Shown: positions 1 through 7,305 of the stretch, piece after piece
Layout: each line of letters starts with the position of its first letter
How positions within the stretch are numbered: the first letter of the stretch is position 1
From: Streptosporangiaceae bacterium
GTDB lineage: Bacteria; Actinomycetota; Actinomycetes; Streptosporangiales; Streptosporangiaceae
Assembly: GCA_030039095.1 (NCBI GenBank)
Contig: JASHQP010000612.1
Coordinates: 1 to 9,278, forward strand
DNA: 9,278 nt
Direction: 5' to 3'
Position numbers and translations under genes: made by a program
The notes under the pieces: model-generated
The model's input: the letters and a program-made list of their open reading frames with translations, nothing else
Database searches by the model: none
Told to the model about the DNA's origin: nothing

Positions 1-341
1 GGCACTTCATGCCGCGCGATCGTCTCCCCCGCGAGATCGACGACGGCTGCAACCAGATAGTCGACGCTGAGGCTGATTCCGAGGCCCAGCGCCCGGCTGT
101 TCACGACGCTTACGTCGCGGGCGGGCCTGCCGACACTGCCCGGCGTCCCCTCATCGGAGATCCGCAGCAGCAGCCGGTCTTCGAGCTCGGCCACCAGGCT
201 GCTGACGGCCCCTTTGGTCATGTTGATGTCGAGCGCGAGCTGGGCTCGGCTCCGCGGCTGCTTGCGCAGCTCACGCAGAACCAGGCTCAAGTTAGACCGC
301 CTCATGTTGAGCTGATCCATGGCGGCTGCCCGGTCGATCAC
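1..341 (-). CDS. ROK-family transcriptional regulator, N-terminal part (runs off the left edge)
   Basis: A start at GTG 341 gives 113 codons before the window ends. GTG is preferred over the in-frame ATG at 320 because an AGGAGG Shine-Dalgarno sits about 7 bases before it, while the ATG has none. Residues about 15-65 form a MarR-like winged helix (LRELRKQPRSRAQLALDINM, then TKGAVSSLVAELEDRLLLR). The linker GSVGRPARDVSVV and the following start of a sugar-kinase-like fold (GLGISLSVDYLVAAVVDLAG) are typical of ROK repressors of the NagC/XylR type, which bind DNA until a sugar ligand is sensed. The zinc-binding and ligand-binding parts lie outside the window. It is separated by 162 bases from the dehydratase and shares its strand, so it may have its own promoter while regulating the neighbouring sugar operon. 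The role is inferred from family and position; the ligand is unknown. Confidence 0.85.
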   Translation of the reverse strand, partial: MIDRAAAMDQLNMRRSNLSLVLRELRKQPRSRAQLALDINMTKGAVSSLVAELEDRLLLRISDEGTPGSVGRPARDVSVVNSRALGLGISLSVDYLVAAVVDLAGETIARHEV

Positions 342-382
342 CCGTGCCCTCCTCTCGAGGCTTTGTCAGTTCAGGTTATTTG

Positions 383-399
383 TACGGTGCCAAAACTAT
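383..399 (+). promoter_or_regulatory. Operator-like motif before the ROK gene
   Basis: TACGGTGCCAAAACTAT on the plus strand matches 12 of 17 positions of the reverse complement of the element at 8486-8502 (TACGGTTCCATAACGTA), sharing TACGGT, CCA and AAC in register. It lies 42-58 bases before the ROK start. Presence of related elements before the ROK gene and before the transporter operon suggests autoregulation plus control of the operon. The right half does not end in CGTA, so it may be a weaker site. This is inference from hand comparison only. Confidence 0.35.
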
Positions 400-409
400 C
401 AGATCTGAT
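398..409. repeat. 12-base perfect palindrome (candidate operator)
   Basis: ATCAGATCTGAT reads the same on both strands. It abuts the operator-like motif at 383-399 and lies in the AT-rich part of the ROK upstream region. It could be a separate regulator-binding site or chance; no second copy is seen in the window. Confidence 0.3.
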
Positions 410-452
410 TGCACTCCGGTGAAGATCATGCGACCCACCGGCGAGCCCGCGC

Positions 453-469
453 GAGCCGCAGGACGGCTC
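453..469 (-). terminator. Possible hairpin terminator after the dehydratase
   Basis: GAGCCG and CGGCTC form a perfect 6-bp stem with a 5-base loop, 34 bases past the dehydratase stop on the minus strand. No run of T follows, as is common for actinomycete terminators, so this is only a weak candidate; transcription may read through into the ROK gene. Confidence 0.3.
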
Positions 470-503
470 AGTGTCAAATCCTGCACGAGAGGGATTCCGT
501 TTC

Positions 504-2171
504 TCAATCGGCGCCAATAAGGAAGTCGAAGTCGCAGCCTTTATCCGCCTGAGTCACATGCATCTGGTGCAGCCGGGAGTAGCCGCGTCCGGGGGTGGCC
601 GGCCTGGCCGCCGCCGTCCGCGACTGCAGTTCAGCCTCCGGCACCGCAAGTTCGATCCGGCCCCCTGCGACGTCAATGCTGACCAGGTCTCCGTCGCGAA
701 CCAGGGCCAGCGGCCCGCCGACGGCCGCCTCGGGAACGACGTGCAGGACGCAGGCTCCCGAGGCCGTACCGCTCATCCGGGCATCCGAGATCCGCAGCAT
801 GTCTGTGACGCCCCGCCGCTGCAGGTACTGCGGTATCGGGAGGTGGCCGACCTCGGGCATGCCGGGCCCGCCCGCGGGCCCGGCCCCGCGAAGCACGACG
901 ACCGAGTCCTTCGTCATGGCCAGGGACTCATCGTCGATCCGGGTGAAGAGGTCCTCGGTCCCGTCGAAGACGCGGGCCCGTCCGGTGTGACGCAGCAGCC
1001 TGGGGTCCGCGCCGGCCTGCTTGATCACCGCCCCGCCGGGAGCAAGCGACCCACGCAGCAGCGCGATCGCAGGACCCTTCCCGTTCATTGGCGGGCAGGG
1101 CGGCGCCGCCACACAGAGAAACTCCCGCCACGTTCCCCCGTTACCGCACAGGCTGTCCAGGCTCATGACGCCGGAGAGCCCGGCCATGACCGCGGGGACA
1201 CCGCCCGCGGTGTGCGCGCTGTCCAGGGAGCCCTCGCCGATCGGCCGGACATCGAGGACCAACGGTGTGGTGGAGAGCCAGCGCGCGACCTGCTCGAACC
1301 CGGGCTCGACGGCTGCCCGGCCAGCAATGGCGGCGAGGTGGATCAGTGCATTGGTCGAGCCGCCGATGGCCGCGATCATCCGGTGCGCGTTCATGAGCGA
1401 CCGGCTCGTCACCAGATCGCGCGGCAGAATGCCCCGGCCGCAGTACTGCACCGCCTGACGCCCGGCCTGCTCGGCGAACTCCAGCCTGGTCCCGGACATG
1501 GCTGGAGCCCACGCGCTCCCGGGGACCGAGAAGCCCAGGCACTCGGCCACCGCCGCCATCGTGGAGGCCGTGCCCATGACGTTGCACGTGCCCGGGCCGT
1601 CGTTGAGCCCGGCCTCTGTCTCGGTCCATGCCGCTTCGTCAAGGTCGCCCCTGCTCACGGCGTCGAGGATCGGCCACAGGTCATCGGTGCTCCGGCGCTT
1701 GCCGAGGCAGAAGCCTTCCCGGCGTGGGCCCGACGCGACCACGACGGCTGGCTTGCCCGCGCTGCACGCCCCCATCAACTGCGCGGGGATCGTCTTGTCG
1801 CATCCTCCGATCAGCACGACACCGTCGATCGGGCTTGCCCGGATCATCTCCTCGACGTCCATCGACATGAGGTTGCGCAGGTACATGGAACTCGGCCGCA
1901 CGAATGGCTCGCCAAGTGAGATCGTCGGGAATTCGAACGCGACGCCGCCCGCATCTGCGACGCCGCGCCGGACGGCCTGGGCAAGCTCGCGGTGATGCAG
2001 GTTGCACGGGACGAACTCGCTCCACGAGGTAGCGATGCCGATGACCGGCCGGCGGCGGATCACCGCATCCGGCATGCCGACTCCGCGCAGGAACATCCGC
2101 GCCGTCCGGCTGTCCTGGCCATCGCCGCCGAGCAGCCTGCCATCGGATGGAGCGATATCGCGCTGGGACAT
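504..2171 (-). CDS. IlvD/Edd-family sugar-acid (aldonate) dehydratase
   Basis: 555 residues. The family uses an iron-sulfur cluster and a divalent metal to remove water from a 2,3-dihydroxy acid. Visible landmarks are cluster cysteines C56 (VPCNLHH), C124 (IGGCDKT) and C196 (GPGTCNVMGTAST), probable metal ligands E88 (SLGE), D125 and K126, and the catalytic-serine motif DARMSGT (S467) with GACVLHV after it. CDKT-IPA and GAVIK (380-384) resemble the pentonate/hexonate dehydratases (L-arabinonate, D-xylonate type) rather than biosynthetic IlvD, which normally shows CDKNMPG. The product would be a 2-keto-3-deoxy acid. The start ATG lies 14 bases after the SDR stop, with GAGGA a rather distant 11 bases upstream. 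Between residues about 350 and 372 the protein seems roughly ten residues shorter than the relatives I recall. Family assignment is firm; substrate is not determined. Confidence 0.92.
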   Translation of the reverse strand: MSQRDIAPSDGRLLGGDGQDSRTARMFLRGVGMPDAVIRRRPVIGIATSWSEFVPCNLHHRELAQAVRRGVADAGGVAFEFPTISLGEPFVRPSSMYLRNLMSMDVEEMIRASPIDGVVLIGGCDKTIPAQLMGACSAGKPAVVVASGPRREGFCLGKRRSTDDLWPILDAVSRGDLDEAAWTETEAGLNDGPGTCNVMGTASTMAAVAECLGFSVPGSAWAPAMSGTRLEFAEQAGRQAVQYCGRGILPRDLVTSRSLMNAHRMIAAIGGSTNALIHLAAIAGRAAVEPGFEQVARWLSTTPLVLDVRPIGEGSLDSAHTAGGVPAVMAGLSGVMSLDSLCGNGGTWREFLCVAAPPCPPMNGKGPAIALLRGSLAPGGAVIKQAGADPRLLRHTGRARVFDGTEDLFTRIDDESLAMTKDSVVVLRGAGPAGGPGMPEVGHLPIPQYLQRRGVTDMLRISDARMSGTASGACVLHVVPEAAVGGPLALVRDGDLVSIDVAGGRIELAVPEAELQSRTAAARPATPGRGYSRLHQMHVTQADKGCDFDFLIGAD

Positions 2172-2185
2172 GGACGGCGGAGTCC

Positions 2186-3016
2186 TCAGAACGCCGGCGG
2201 GATGCCGTCGGCCAGCCAGCGCTGCCGTGCCTGCACCGCCGCTATCGACTTGGCCGGATGGGAGAGGATGTGGAAGCGCTCGGTCCGGATGGCGTCCACC
2301 ACGAGCCCCGCGACCTGGGCGGGCTCAAGTCCCTGGGCGGCGCGCGCCCGATTGGCCTCGAGATGCGCTTGCCAGGCCCCGCTGGCCTCCATCGACGGGA
2401 CGCCCACGGGCCGGTTGCGCTCGGAAAACGGCAAGTTGGTCCGGACGAACGACGGGCAAAGGACCGACACGCCGATTGGCTCCCCGGCCTGCCGGAGCTC
2501 GTGATACAGGTTCTCGCTGAGGCCGAGAACGGCGAACTTCGAAGCGACGTACGGCGTCCCGGCCGGGAAAAAGCCGGTAAGAGCGGCGTGGGAGGCGACG
2601 TTGACGACGTGGCCCTCGCCCTGCGCGCGCAGCAGCGGAAGGAACGCCGAGCACCCGTGCACGACGCCCCAGAAATTCACCGCAAACACCCACTGCCAGA
2701 CCTCGGCGGGGATCTCGGTGAAGGCTCCGCCGCTGTCGACTCCGGCGTTGTTGCAGACCACATGGGCGGAGCCGAACCGGCTGACGGTCCGGTCCGCGAG
2801 TGAGGCCACGTCGTCACACGAGGTCACGTCCGTCACGGTCCCGGCAACGTCAGCGCCCGCCGCGCTCAGTTCGCCGACGGCTTGCGACAACGCGACCGCG
2901 TCGACGTCGGCAAGCATCACCTTCATGCCCTCCTCGGCGAAGCGGGTCGCCAGCCCGCGGCCGATGCCGCTGGCGGCGCCGGTGACGACGGCGACGCGGC
3001 CGTGCAGGTCCTTCAC
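2186..3016 (-). CDS. Short-chain dehydrogenase/reductase (classical SDR)
   Basis: 276 residues, usual length for a classical SDR. The Rossmann glycine motif TGAASGIG is at 12-19, an acidic D37 ends the second strand (favouring NAD(H) over NADP(H)), NNAG is at 89-92, and the catalytic set N114, S142, Y156 and K160 (YVASK) is complete. The start is GTG 3016; no in-frame alternative exists between it and the upstream TAG, and no clear Shine-Dalgarno is seen, so translation may depend on coupling to the gene 45 bases upstream. In context it could be a sugar 1-dehydrogenase feeding the aldonate dehydratase, or it could oxidise the aglycone released by the beta-glucosidase. The C-terminal half (LCPSFVRTNLPFSERNRP) recalls SDRs acting on bulky hydrophobic alcohols, but this is impression only. 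SDR identity is certain; substrate unknown. Confidence 0.92.
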   Translation of the reverse strand: MKDLHGRVAVVTGAASGIGRGLATRFAEEGMKVMLADVDAVALSQAVGELSAAGADVAGTVTDVTSCDDVASLADRTVSRFGSAHVVCNNAGVDSGGAFTEIPAEVWQWVFAVNFWGVVHGCSAFLPLLRAQGEGHVVNVASHAALTGFFPAGTPYVASKFAVLGLSENLYHELRQAGEPIGVSVLCPSFVRTNLPFSERNRPVGVPSMEASGAWQAHLEANRARAAQGLEPAQVAGLVVDAIRTERFHILSHPAKSIAAVQARQRWLADGIPPAF

Positions 3017-3061
3017 GGCCGTGGCCGATGCGGTCCGGGCGGGCGGGCCGCACTCGCCCGG

Positions 3062-3943
3062 CTACCAGGCCTCGTCATAGACCCTCGCAGCCTGCATCAG
3101 GCGCCCGCCCTTGGTTACTTCGTAGCAGGCGACGCCAGCATGGACACGGTTCTCCTCGGGCCTGAGGATGTTGAACTCGAGCACCGTCGTAATCCCGTCC
3201 GTGAACGCGTTCACGTGCTCGAGCCGGCCCTTGGGGCTCTCCATACGGCCGATGTCCATCATCTGGCCGATCCCCCGGTACAGCTCGTCATGCCCGGCGT
3301 ACCGCCCCATGCCCTCCCCGAGCGACAGGTCGACCAGCCCGTCGCCCTGGTCCAGCGGCCCGCCGTGCCCGTCGAAGTAGCCGTCCTCAGCGAAGGTCGC
3401 GATGAACTCCGCGGTGTTCCGCTCCAGCAGGGCCTTCTGATACCGCTCGATAACCGGATCGAACTCGACCTCGATCTCGTCCTGCAGCATCCGGTCCCGG
3501 TAGTGCTGCTGGCCATCGACGTGCGCCCGCCGGTAGTACAGCCGCGTCCGGTCGAGCTGGCCGTCGGCCGCCACCTCGGAGACGGCCACGATGGACAGCT
3601 TCCTTGGCTTGCCGTCGACCGTCAGCCTGAGCTCAAGTTCGGTGCCGACGTGTCCATCCGCTTCGGTCGAGTGTGTCATCGTCAGCGACTCAACCGTGGC
3701 GCCTTGCACGGGTCTCCACGAGGTGACCATTTTCTCGAAGGCGCCATGCACCTGGTGCCCGGCGAACGGGTCGTCGATGTCGGCGGGGCCTGAATAGAGC
3801 GACCTGACGAGGGGGAGGTCGCCTGCAATCAGTCCCTCGATGAGCCGTTGTGAGGTCTGGGCCAGTCTGTTCGCTTCGATGACTGCAGCTCCTTCCAGAA
3901 AAATGGACCCATGCATTGATGCGGTGCCGCTGGTGTCAGGCAT
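3062..3943 (-). CDS. Protein with two tandem SnoaL/NTF2-like domains
   Basis: 293 residues from ATG 3943, or 284 from ATG 3916. The first start is chosen because it overlaps the beta-glucosidase stop by 8 bases and has a weak GGA 5 bases upstream; neither start has a strong Shine-Dalgarno. Residues about 25-140 and 160-292 each look like an NTF2-like cone fold: helical opening (RLIEGLIAGDLPLVRSLY; IERYQKALLERNTAEFIATF), an acidic or aromatic pocket (DIDDPFAGHQVHG; DGYFDGHGGPLD), then sheet strands ending in an aromatic motif (RTRLYYRRAH; AARVYDEAW). Such folds act as cyclases, isomerases, hydrolases or dehydratases, or only bind ligand. No signal peptide is seen, so it is cytoplasmic. It sits between a glycosidase and an SDR; possible roles are lactone hydrolysis or chemistry on the aglycone. 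Domain family moderately sure, function unknown. Confidence 0.75.
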   Translation of the reverse strand: MPDTSGTASMHGSIFLEGAAVIEANRLAQTSQRLIEGLIAGDLPLVRSLYSGPADIDDPFAGHQVHGAFEKMVTSWRPVQGATVESLTMTHSTEADGHVGTELELRLTVDGKPRKLSIVAVSEVAADGQLDRTRLYYRRAHVDGQQHYRDRMLQDEIEVEFDPVIERYQKALLERNTAEFIATFAEDGYFDGHGGPLDQGDGLVDLSLGEGMGRYAGHDELYRGIGQMMDIGRMESPKGRLEHVNAFTDGITTVLEFNILRPEENRVHAGVACYEVTKGGRLMQAARVYDEAW

Positions 3944-5363
3944 CCGGATCCAGCCCGTTCCTGGCGATGATGCGGCGGTAGACGTGATAGCTGTCCTTGG
4001 GGGTCCGCGCCGAGGTCGGGTAGTCGACGTAGACGAGGCCGAACCGTATGGAGTAGCCAGAGCTCCATTCGAAGTTGTCCAGCAGGCTCCAGACGAAGTA
4101 CCCGCGCACGTCAGCGCCCTGCTCGATCGCCGCATGGACGGCGTGAAGGTGGCTGCGCAGGTAGCTGACGCGCTCCGGATCGTGGACCGTTCCATCTGGC
4201 GCTGGGTAGTCGTGGTAGGCGGCGCCGTTCTCGGTTATGTAGACACCGATCCCGTAACGCTCATGCAGTCGGCACAGCAGGTCGGTCATGCCGTCAGGGT
4301 TGATCGGCCAGCCCGTCGCAGTCGTCGGCGCGCCGACCGGCAGGACGTCGGCGCAGTCCATGCCGAACGCATTGTCCGCGTTGTAGGTCCCGACCAGCTT
4401 CGCCTCGCGGGCGGCGTCGAGGCGGCCCGGCGCCGCAACCAGGCGGGCGTGATAGGTGTTGACTCCGAGGAAGTCGATTGGCTGGGAAATGATCTCCAGG
4501 TCGCCCGGGCGGCACGGCCCGCCGGGATCGGCCCAGACCTCGGAGAAGACGCCGAGGTTGGCCGGGTACTCGCCCTTCAGCACCGCGTCGGCGCAGGACA
4601 AGTTGAATTGGGCGTCGACGATGCCCGCCGCCCTGACGTCCTCCCGGTGGTCGCTGGCCGCCCGGATTGTCATCATGCTCAGGGCGATGCCCACCTGCGC
4701 GGAATCGTTTAGGCGCTGGCGCAGCGCCGTTGTCGCCCGGCCGTGCGCCAGCAGCAGATGGTGGTGTGCGGTGGCCGCCGCGCGAAGGTCGCGGATCCCT
4801 GGCGCGTGGCGGCCGATGCCGTGGCCTACCCAGGACGCGACCCATGGCTCGTTGATCGTCATCCACAGCTGCACACGGTCGCCAAGTTCGGCCGCGACAA
4901 CGTCGGCGTAGTCGGCGAACCTGTCCGCCATCTCCCGGGACTGCCAGCCGCCGTCGTCCTGCAGGGCCTGGGGCAGATCCCAGTGGTAGAGCGTCAGCGC
5001 AGGCTGCACGCCGCGCTCGAGCAACCCGTCGACGAGCCGGGCGTAGAAGTCGAGGCCCTTGCGGTTGACGGTCCGCCCGTCCGGCTGAACGCGCGGCCAG
5101 GCGACCGAGAACCGGTAGGCGCCGAGACCGAGCCCCCCGATCAGGTCGAGGTCGGTATCCAGATGGTTGACGTGATCGCAGCTGACGTCGCCATTGTCAT
5201 CGTGGAACACCCGCCCTGGCGTATGACTGAAGGTGTCCCAGATCGACGGACCGCGGCCATCCTGCGTCACCGCACCCTCGATCTGGTAGGCAGCGGTTGC
5301 TGCCCCCCAGATGAAGCCCGGCGGAAACGCTGCGGCGGTGCGCTCTTGTTCTGCGGTCGTCAT
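3936..5363 (-). CDS. Glycoside hydrolase family 1 beta-glucosidase
   Basis: 475 residues, normal for a GH1 TIM barrel. The N-terminal signature FPPGFIWGAATAAYQIEGA is at about 13-31, the acid/base glutamate lies in TINEP (E172) and the nucleophile in YITENG (E378). Sugar-pocket residues Q27, H127-W128 (YHWDLP), N171, Y304-like NTYHARL, and the SLLDNFEWSSGY segment near 426-437 are all present. There is no signal peptide, so it hydrolyses beta-glucosides (possibly fucosides or galactosides) inside the cell after import. ATG 5363 is chosen over GTG 5369 because GAAAGG sits about 6 bases before it. It follows the permease by 49 bases and overlaps the NTF2-like gene. Placement straight after a transporter indicates the imported ligand, or part of it, is its substrate. 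Exact aglycone preference cannot be read. Confidence 0.95.
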   Translation of the reverse strand: MTTAEQERTAAAFPPGFIWGAATAAYQIEGAVTQDGRGPSIWDTFSHTPGRVFHDDNGDVSCDHVNHLDTDLDLIGGLGLGAYRFSVAWPRVQPDGRTVNRKGLDFYARLVDGLLERGVQPALTLYHWDLPQALQDDGGWQSREMADRFADYADVVAAELGDRVQLWMTINEPWVASWVGHGIGRHAPGIRDLRAAATAHHHLLLAHGRATTALRQRLNDSAQVGIALSMMTIRAASDHREDVRAAGIVDAQFNLSCADAVLKGEYPANLGVFSEVWADPGGPCRPGDLEIISQPIDFLGVNTYHARLVAAPGRLDAAREAKLVGTYNADNAFGMDCADVLPVGAPTTATGWPINPDGMTDLLCRLHERYGIGVYITENGAAYHDYPAPDGTVHDPERVSYLRSHLHAVHAAIEQGADVRGYFVWSLLDNFEWSSGYSIRFGLVYVDYPTSARTPKDSYHVYRRIIARNGLDPDA

Positions 5364-5412
5364 GTGCACCTTTCTCGGTCGTACTCGGCGGATGGATGGA
5401 GATGACCCTGCC

Positions 5413-6483
5413 TCAACTGGCAGCGCGTCGGCGGAACCGAATGCGGTCCAGGCACACGGCCACGATCAGCACCGTCCCCACGGCGATGAGCTGCCAGAAC
5501 GATGCGACCCCGATCACCACGAGCCCGCCCTGGAGCACGACCGACAGGCCGGTGCCCCACAAGGCACCGGGCAGGCTGATCTTGCCGCCCTCGAGGCGCG
5601 TGCCGCCGATGACCACGGCGGTGATCGCCGCCAGGGCGTCGTTGGCGTGACCGTTCACGGTGGTCGAGGCGTAGTGACTGAGGTCGACGAAGCCGGCGAT
5701 CCCCGCGAGCAGCCCGCACAGCAAGGCCAGCGAGAACAGATGGCGCGGCACGTGGATGCCGGCCCGCTCGGCGGCCAGCCGCTCCGAGCCGATGGCCAGC
5801 GTCCGAATTCCGTAGCGGGTGGTGCGGAGCACCGCCCAGAGGATGGCCGCGAGGGCCAGCGCGAGCAGCGCCGGGAGCGGGATCGGGCCCACCGTGTACA
5901 GCCCGAAGCCGCTCTGGATCTGAGCGGGCACCGCGATATCGTTGCCGCCGGTGATCAGCAGCGCGATGCCCATGCCGACGCCTGCCGTGCCTAGCGTGGC
6001 GATGAGCGAATTGACCCGGAAATAGGCGATGATCGCGCCGTTGACCGCGCCGTAGACGAGGCCGGCGAAGACGCACACCAGGCAGCCGAGCGCCAGGGTG
6101 CCGAAGAGATGCGGGTAGCCGCCCTTTGCGCTGGCTGGTCCGGCGACATGCACGATCACCTCGGCTCCCAGCACCGAGGAGAGCACCAGGTTGGAGCCGA
6201 CCGAGATGTCGATCGCTCCCGCGCCGAGGAACATCGCGATGCCCAGAGCCAGCAGCAGCGTCTCCGTGCCATCGAGCATCAGCGCCTGGAAGTCCTGCAG
6301 GCTCCAGAACTCGTGATTCGCCGACACCAGCGTGAACACGAGCACCAGCACGGCGTCCAGGACCAGGACCCAGGTGCCGCCGCTGGCCAGCCAGCGGGTG
6401 ATCAAAGGCGCTTTCGGCACGGCCCGGGTGTCGGCCGAGTCGTCGAGGGCAGCAGGATCGCGCTCCTCGGCCGTGATCTTCAC
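5413..6483 (-). CDS. ABC sugar-type permease (CUT2/RbsC-like)
   Basis: 356 residues from GTG 6483. This start overlaps the ATPase stop as GTGA and has GGAGG 4 bases upstream, showing translational coupling; the frame stays open upstream but there overlaps the ATPase gene. About ten hydrophobic spans can be seen, from about 37-53 to 329-346. Family hallmarks of the branched-chain/ribose permease superfamily are GAIDISVGSN (88-98), NGAIIAYFRVNSLIATLGT (148-166), the cytoplasmic coupling segment AIGSERLAAERAGI (230-243) and AITAVVIGGTRLEGGKISLPGALWG (286-310). The C-terminus is basic (RIRFRRR). Only one permease gene is present, so the channel is presumably a homodimer, as in RbsC and FrcC. It acts with the adjoining ATPase and lipoprotein. 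Substrate is a sugar, cyclitol or small glycoside by inference. Confidence 0.93.
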   Translation of the reverse strand: MKITAEERDPAALDDSADTRAVPKAPLITRWLASGGTWVLVLDAVLVLVFTLVSANHEFWSLQDFQALMLDGTETLLLALGIAMFLGAGAIDISVGSNLVLSSVLGAEVIVHVAGPASAKGGYPHLFGTLALGCLVCVFAGLVYGAVNGAIIAYFRVNSLIATLGTAGVGMGIALLITGGNDIAVPAQIQSGFGLYTVGPIPLPALLALALAAILWAVLRTTRYGIRTLAIGSERLAAERAGIHVPRHLFSLALLCGLLAGIAGFVDLSHYASTTVNGHANDALAAITAVVIGGTRLEGGKISLPGALWGTGLSVVLQGGLVVIGVASFWQLIAVGTVLIVAVCLDRIRFRRRAAS

Positions 6484-7256
6484 GACGCCTCCGACTGATA
6501 GCCCACCATGGCTGCCACCACGTCGGGCACCGTCAGGTTGCCAGCCGGTTCTTCCAGCGCGGTCCGCCCGCGCCACAAGACCGACACCCGGTCCGCCACC
6601 TTCAGCACGCGAGGGATGTCGTGCGAGACCACGAGCACCCCGAGGCCCCGGCTGGCGACCGCCCGCATGAGCTCGCACACGATCGTGCTCTGCCGGACGC
6701 CAAGCGCCGCTGTCGGCTCGTCCATCAGCACCGAGGTGCGCGACCACATGACCGCCCGGGCCACCGCGACCGCCTGGCGCTGACCACCGGACAGGTCGCT
6801 CACGGGCACGGCGAGCGATGGCAGCTTGATGGACAGTTCTCGCAGCGCGGCATCCGCCCGGGCGGTCATCTCCCGCCGCGCGACAACGCCCAGCCACCCC
6901 GCCACGCCGCTCCGGACGAGCTCATGACCCAGGTACATGTTGTCGACGACCGACAGATCCGGCGCCAGGGCGAGATCCTGGTGCACACAGTCCACACCCA
7001 GGTCATGAACCTCATTGATCGAGTGCGGACGGATCTCGCGGTCGGCGATGACCAGCGTTCCCGAATCCGGGCGATGGATCCCGAGCATGATCTTCAGCAG
7101 CGTGGACTTCCCCGCGCCGTTGTCCCCGAACAGGGCAACGACCTCTCCCGGCCGGACGGTGACGCTCGCGTCGATCAGCGCCTGGACGTGGCCGAACCGC
7201 TTGGCCAGGTGGTTGCCGGCGATCGCTATGTCCGGCAGCTCCTTTTCCTTAGCCAT
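6480..7256 (-). CDS. Single-domain ABC transporter ATPase (FrcA-like, sugar uptake)
   Basis: 258 residues with one complete nucleotide-binding domain: Walker A GDNGAGKST (44-52), Q-loop Q93 in CVHQDLALAPDLSVVDNMYLG, signature LSGGQ (155-159), Walker B VLMDE (176-180) with E180, and H-loop SHD (211-213). The QDLALAPDLSVVDN segment is typical of CUT2 monosaccharide importers. Classical RbsA or XylG proteins fuse two such domains in about 500 residues; this is a half-size form as in the fructose importer FrcBCA, so two copies must pair. The start ATG has GGAG 7 bases upstream. It lies 49 bases after the binding-protein gene and its TGA overlaps the permease GTG. It powers import on the cytoplasmic side of the membrane. 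Confidence 0.94.
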   Translation of the reverse strand: MAKEKELPDIAIAGNHLAKRFGHVQALIDASVTVRPGEVVALFGDNGAGKSTLLKIMLGIHRPDSGTLVIADREIRPHSINEVHDLGVDCVHQDLALAPDLSVVDNMYLGHELVRSGVAGWLGVVARREMTARADAALRELSIKLPSLAVPVSDLSGGQRQAVAVARAVMWSRTSVLMDEPTAALGVRQSTIVCELMRAVASRGLGVLVVSHDIPRVLKVADRVSVLWRGRTALEEPAGNLTVPDVVAAMVGYQSEAS

Positions 7257-7305
7257 CCGACTGCTCCACCCTCCGATCCCTGGTGCGTCCTAACCGGCAT
7301 GGTGC

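Larger units (their letters stand above)
342..503 (-). promoter_or_regulatory. Intergenic control region of the ROK gene
   Basis: These 162 bases separate the dehydratase stop from the ROK start and include a stretch (about 361-415) clearly more AT-rich than its surroundings, as expected of an actinomycete promoter. A TAnnnT-type element, TAACCT, is present on the minus strand at 378-373, but I find no convincing -35 at the right distance, so the exact promoter is not assigned. The stretch also holds an operator-like motif, a perfect palindrome and a small hairpin, listed separately. Confidence 0.5.

Noticed and set aside
471..1919. Long plus-strand open frame of 482 residues
   Set aside because: Antisense to the dehydratase, which shows complete family motifs. 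Long antisense frames are routine in very GC-rich DNA, and this one is Arg/Pro/His-rich with no recognisable domain.
3944..4195. N-terminal extension of the NTF2-like frame
   Set aside because: It overlaps the 3' part of the beta-glucosidase in another frame and encodes a Ser/Thr/Arg-rich sequence; starts at 3943 or 3916 fit the domain and coupling.
6484..6897. Upstream extension of the permease frame
   Set aside because: It lies within the ATPase gene in another frame and is Arg/Gly/Pro-rich; GTG 6483 has a Shine-Dalgarno and the GTGA overlap.
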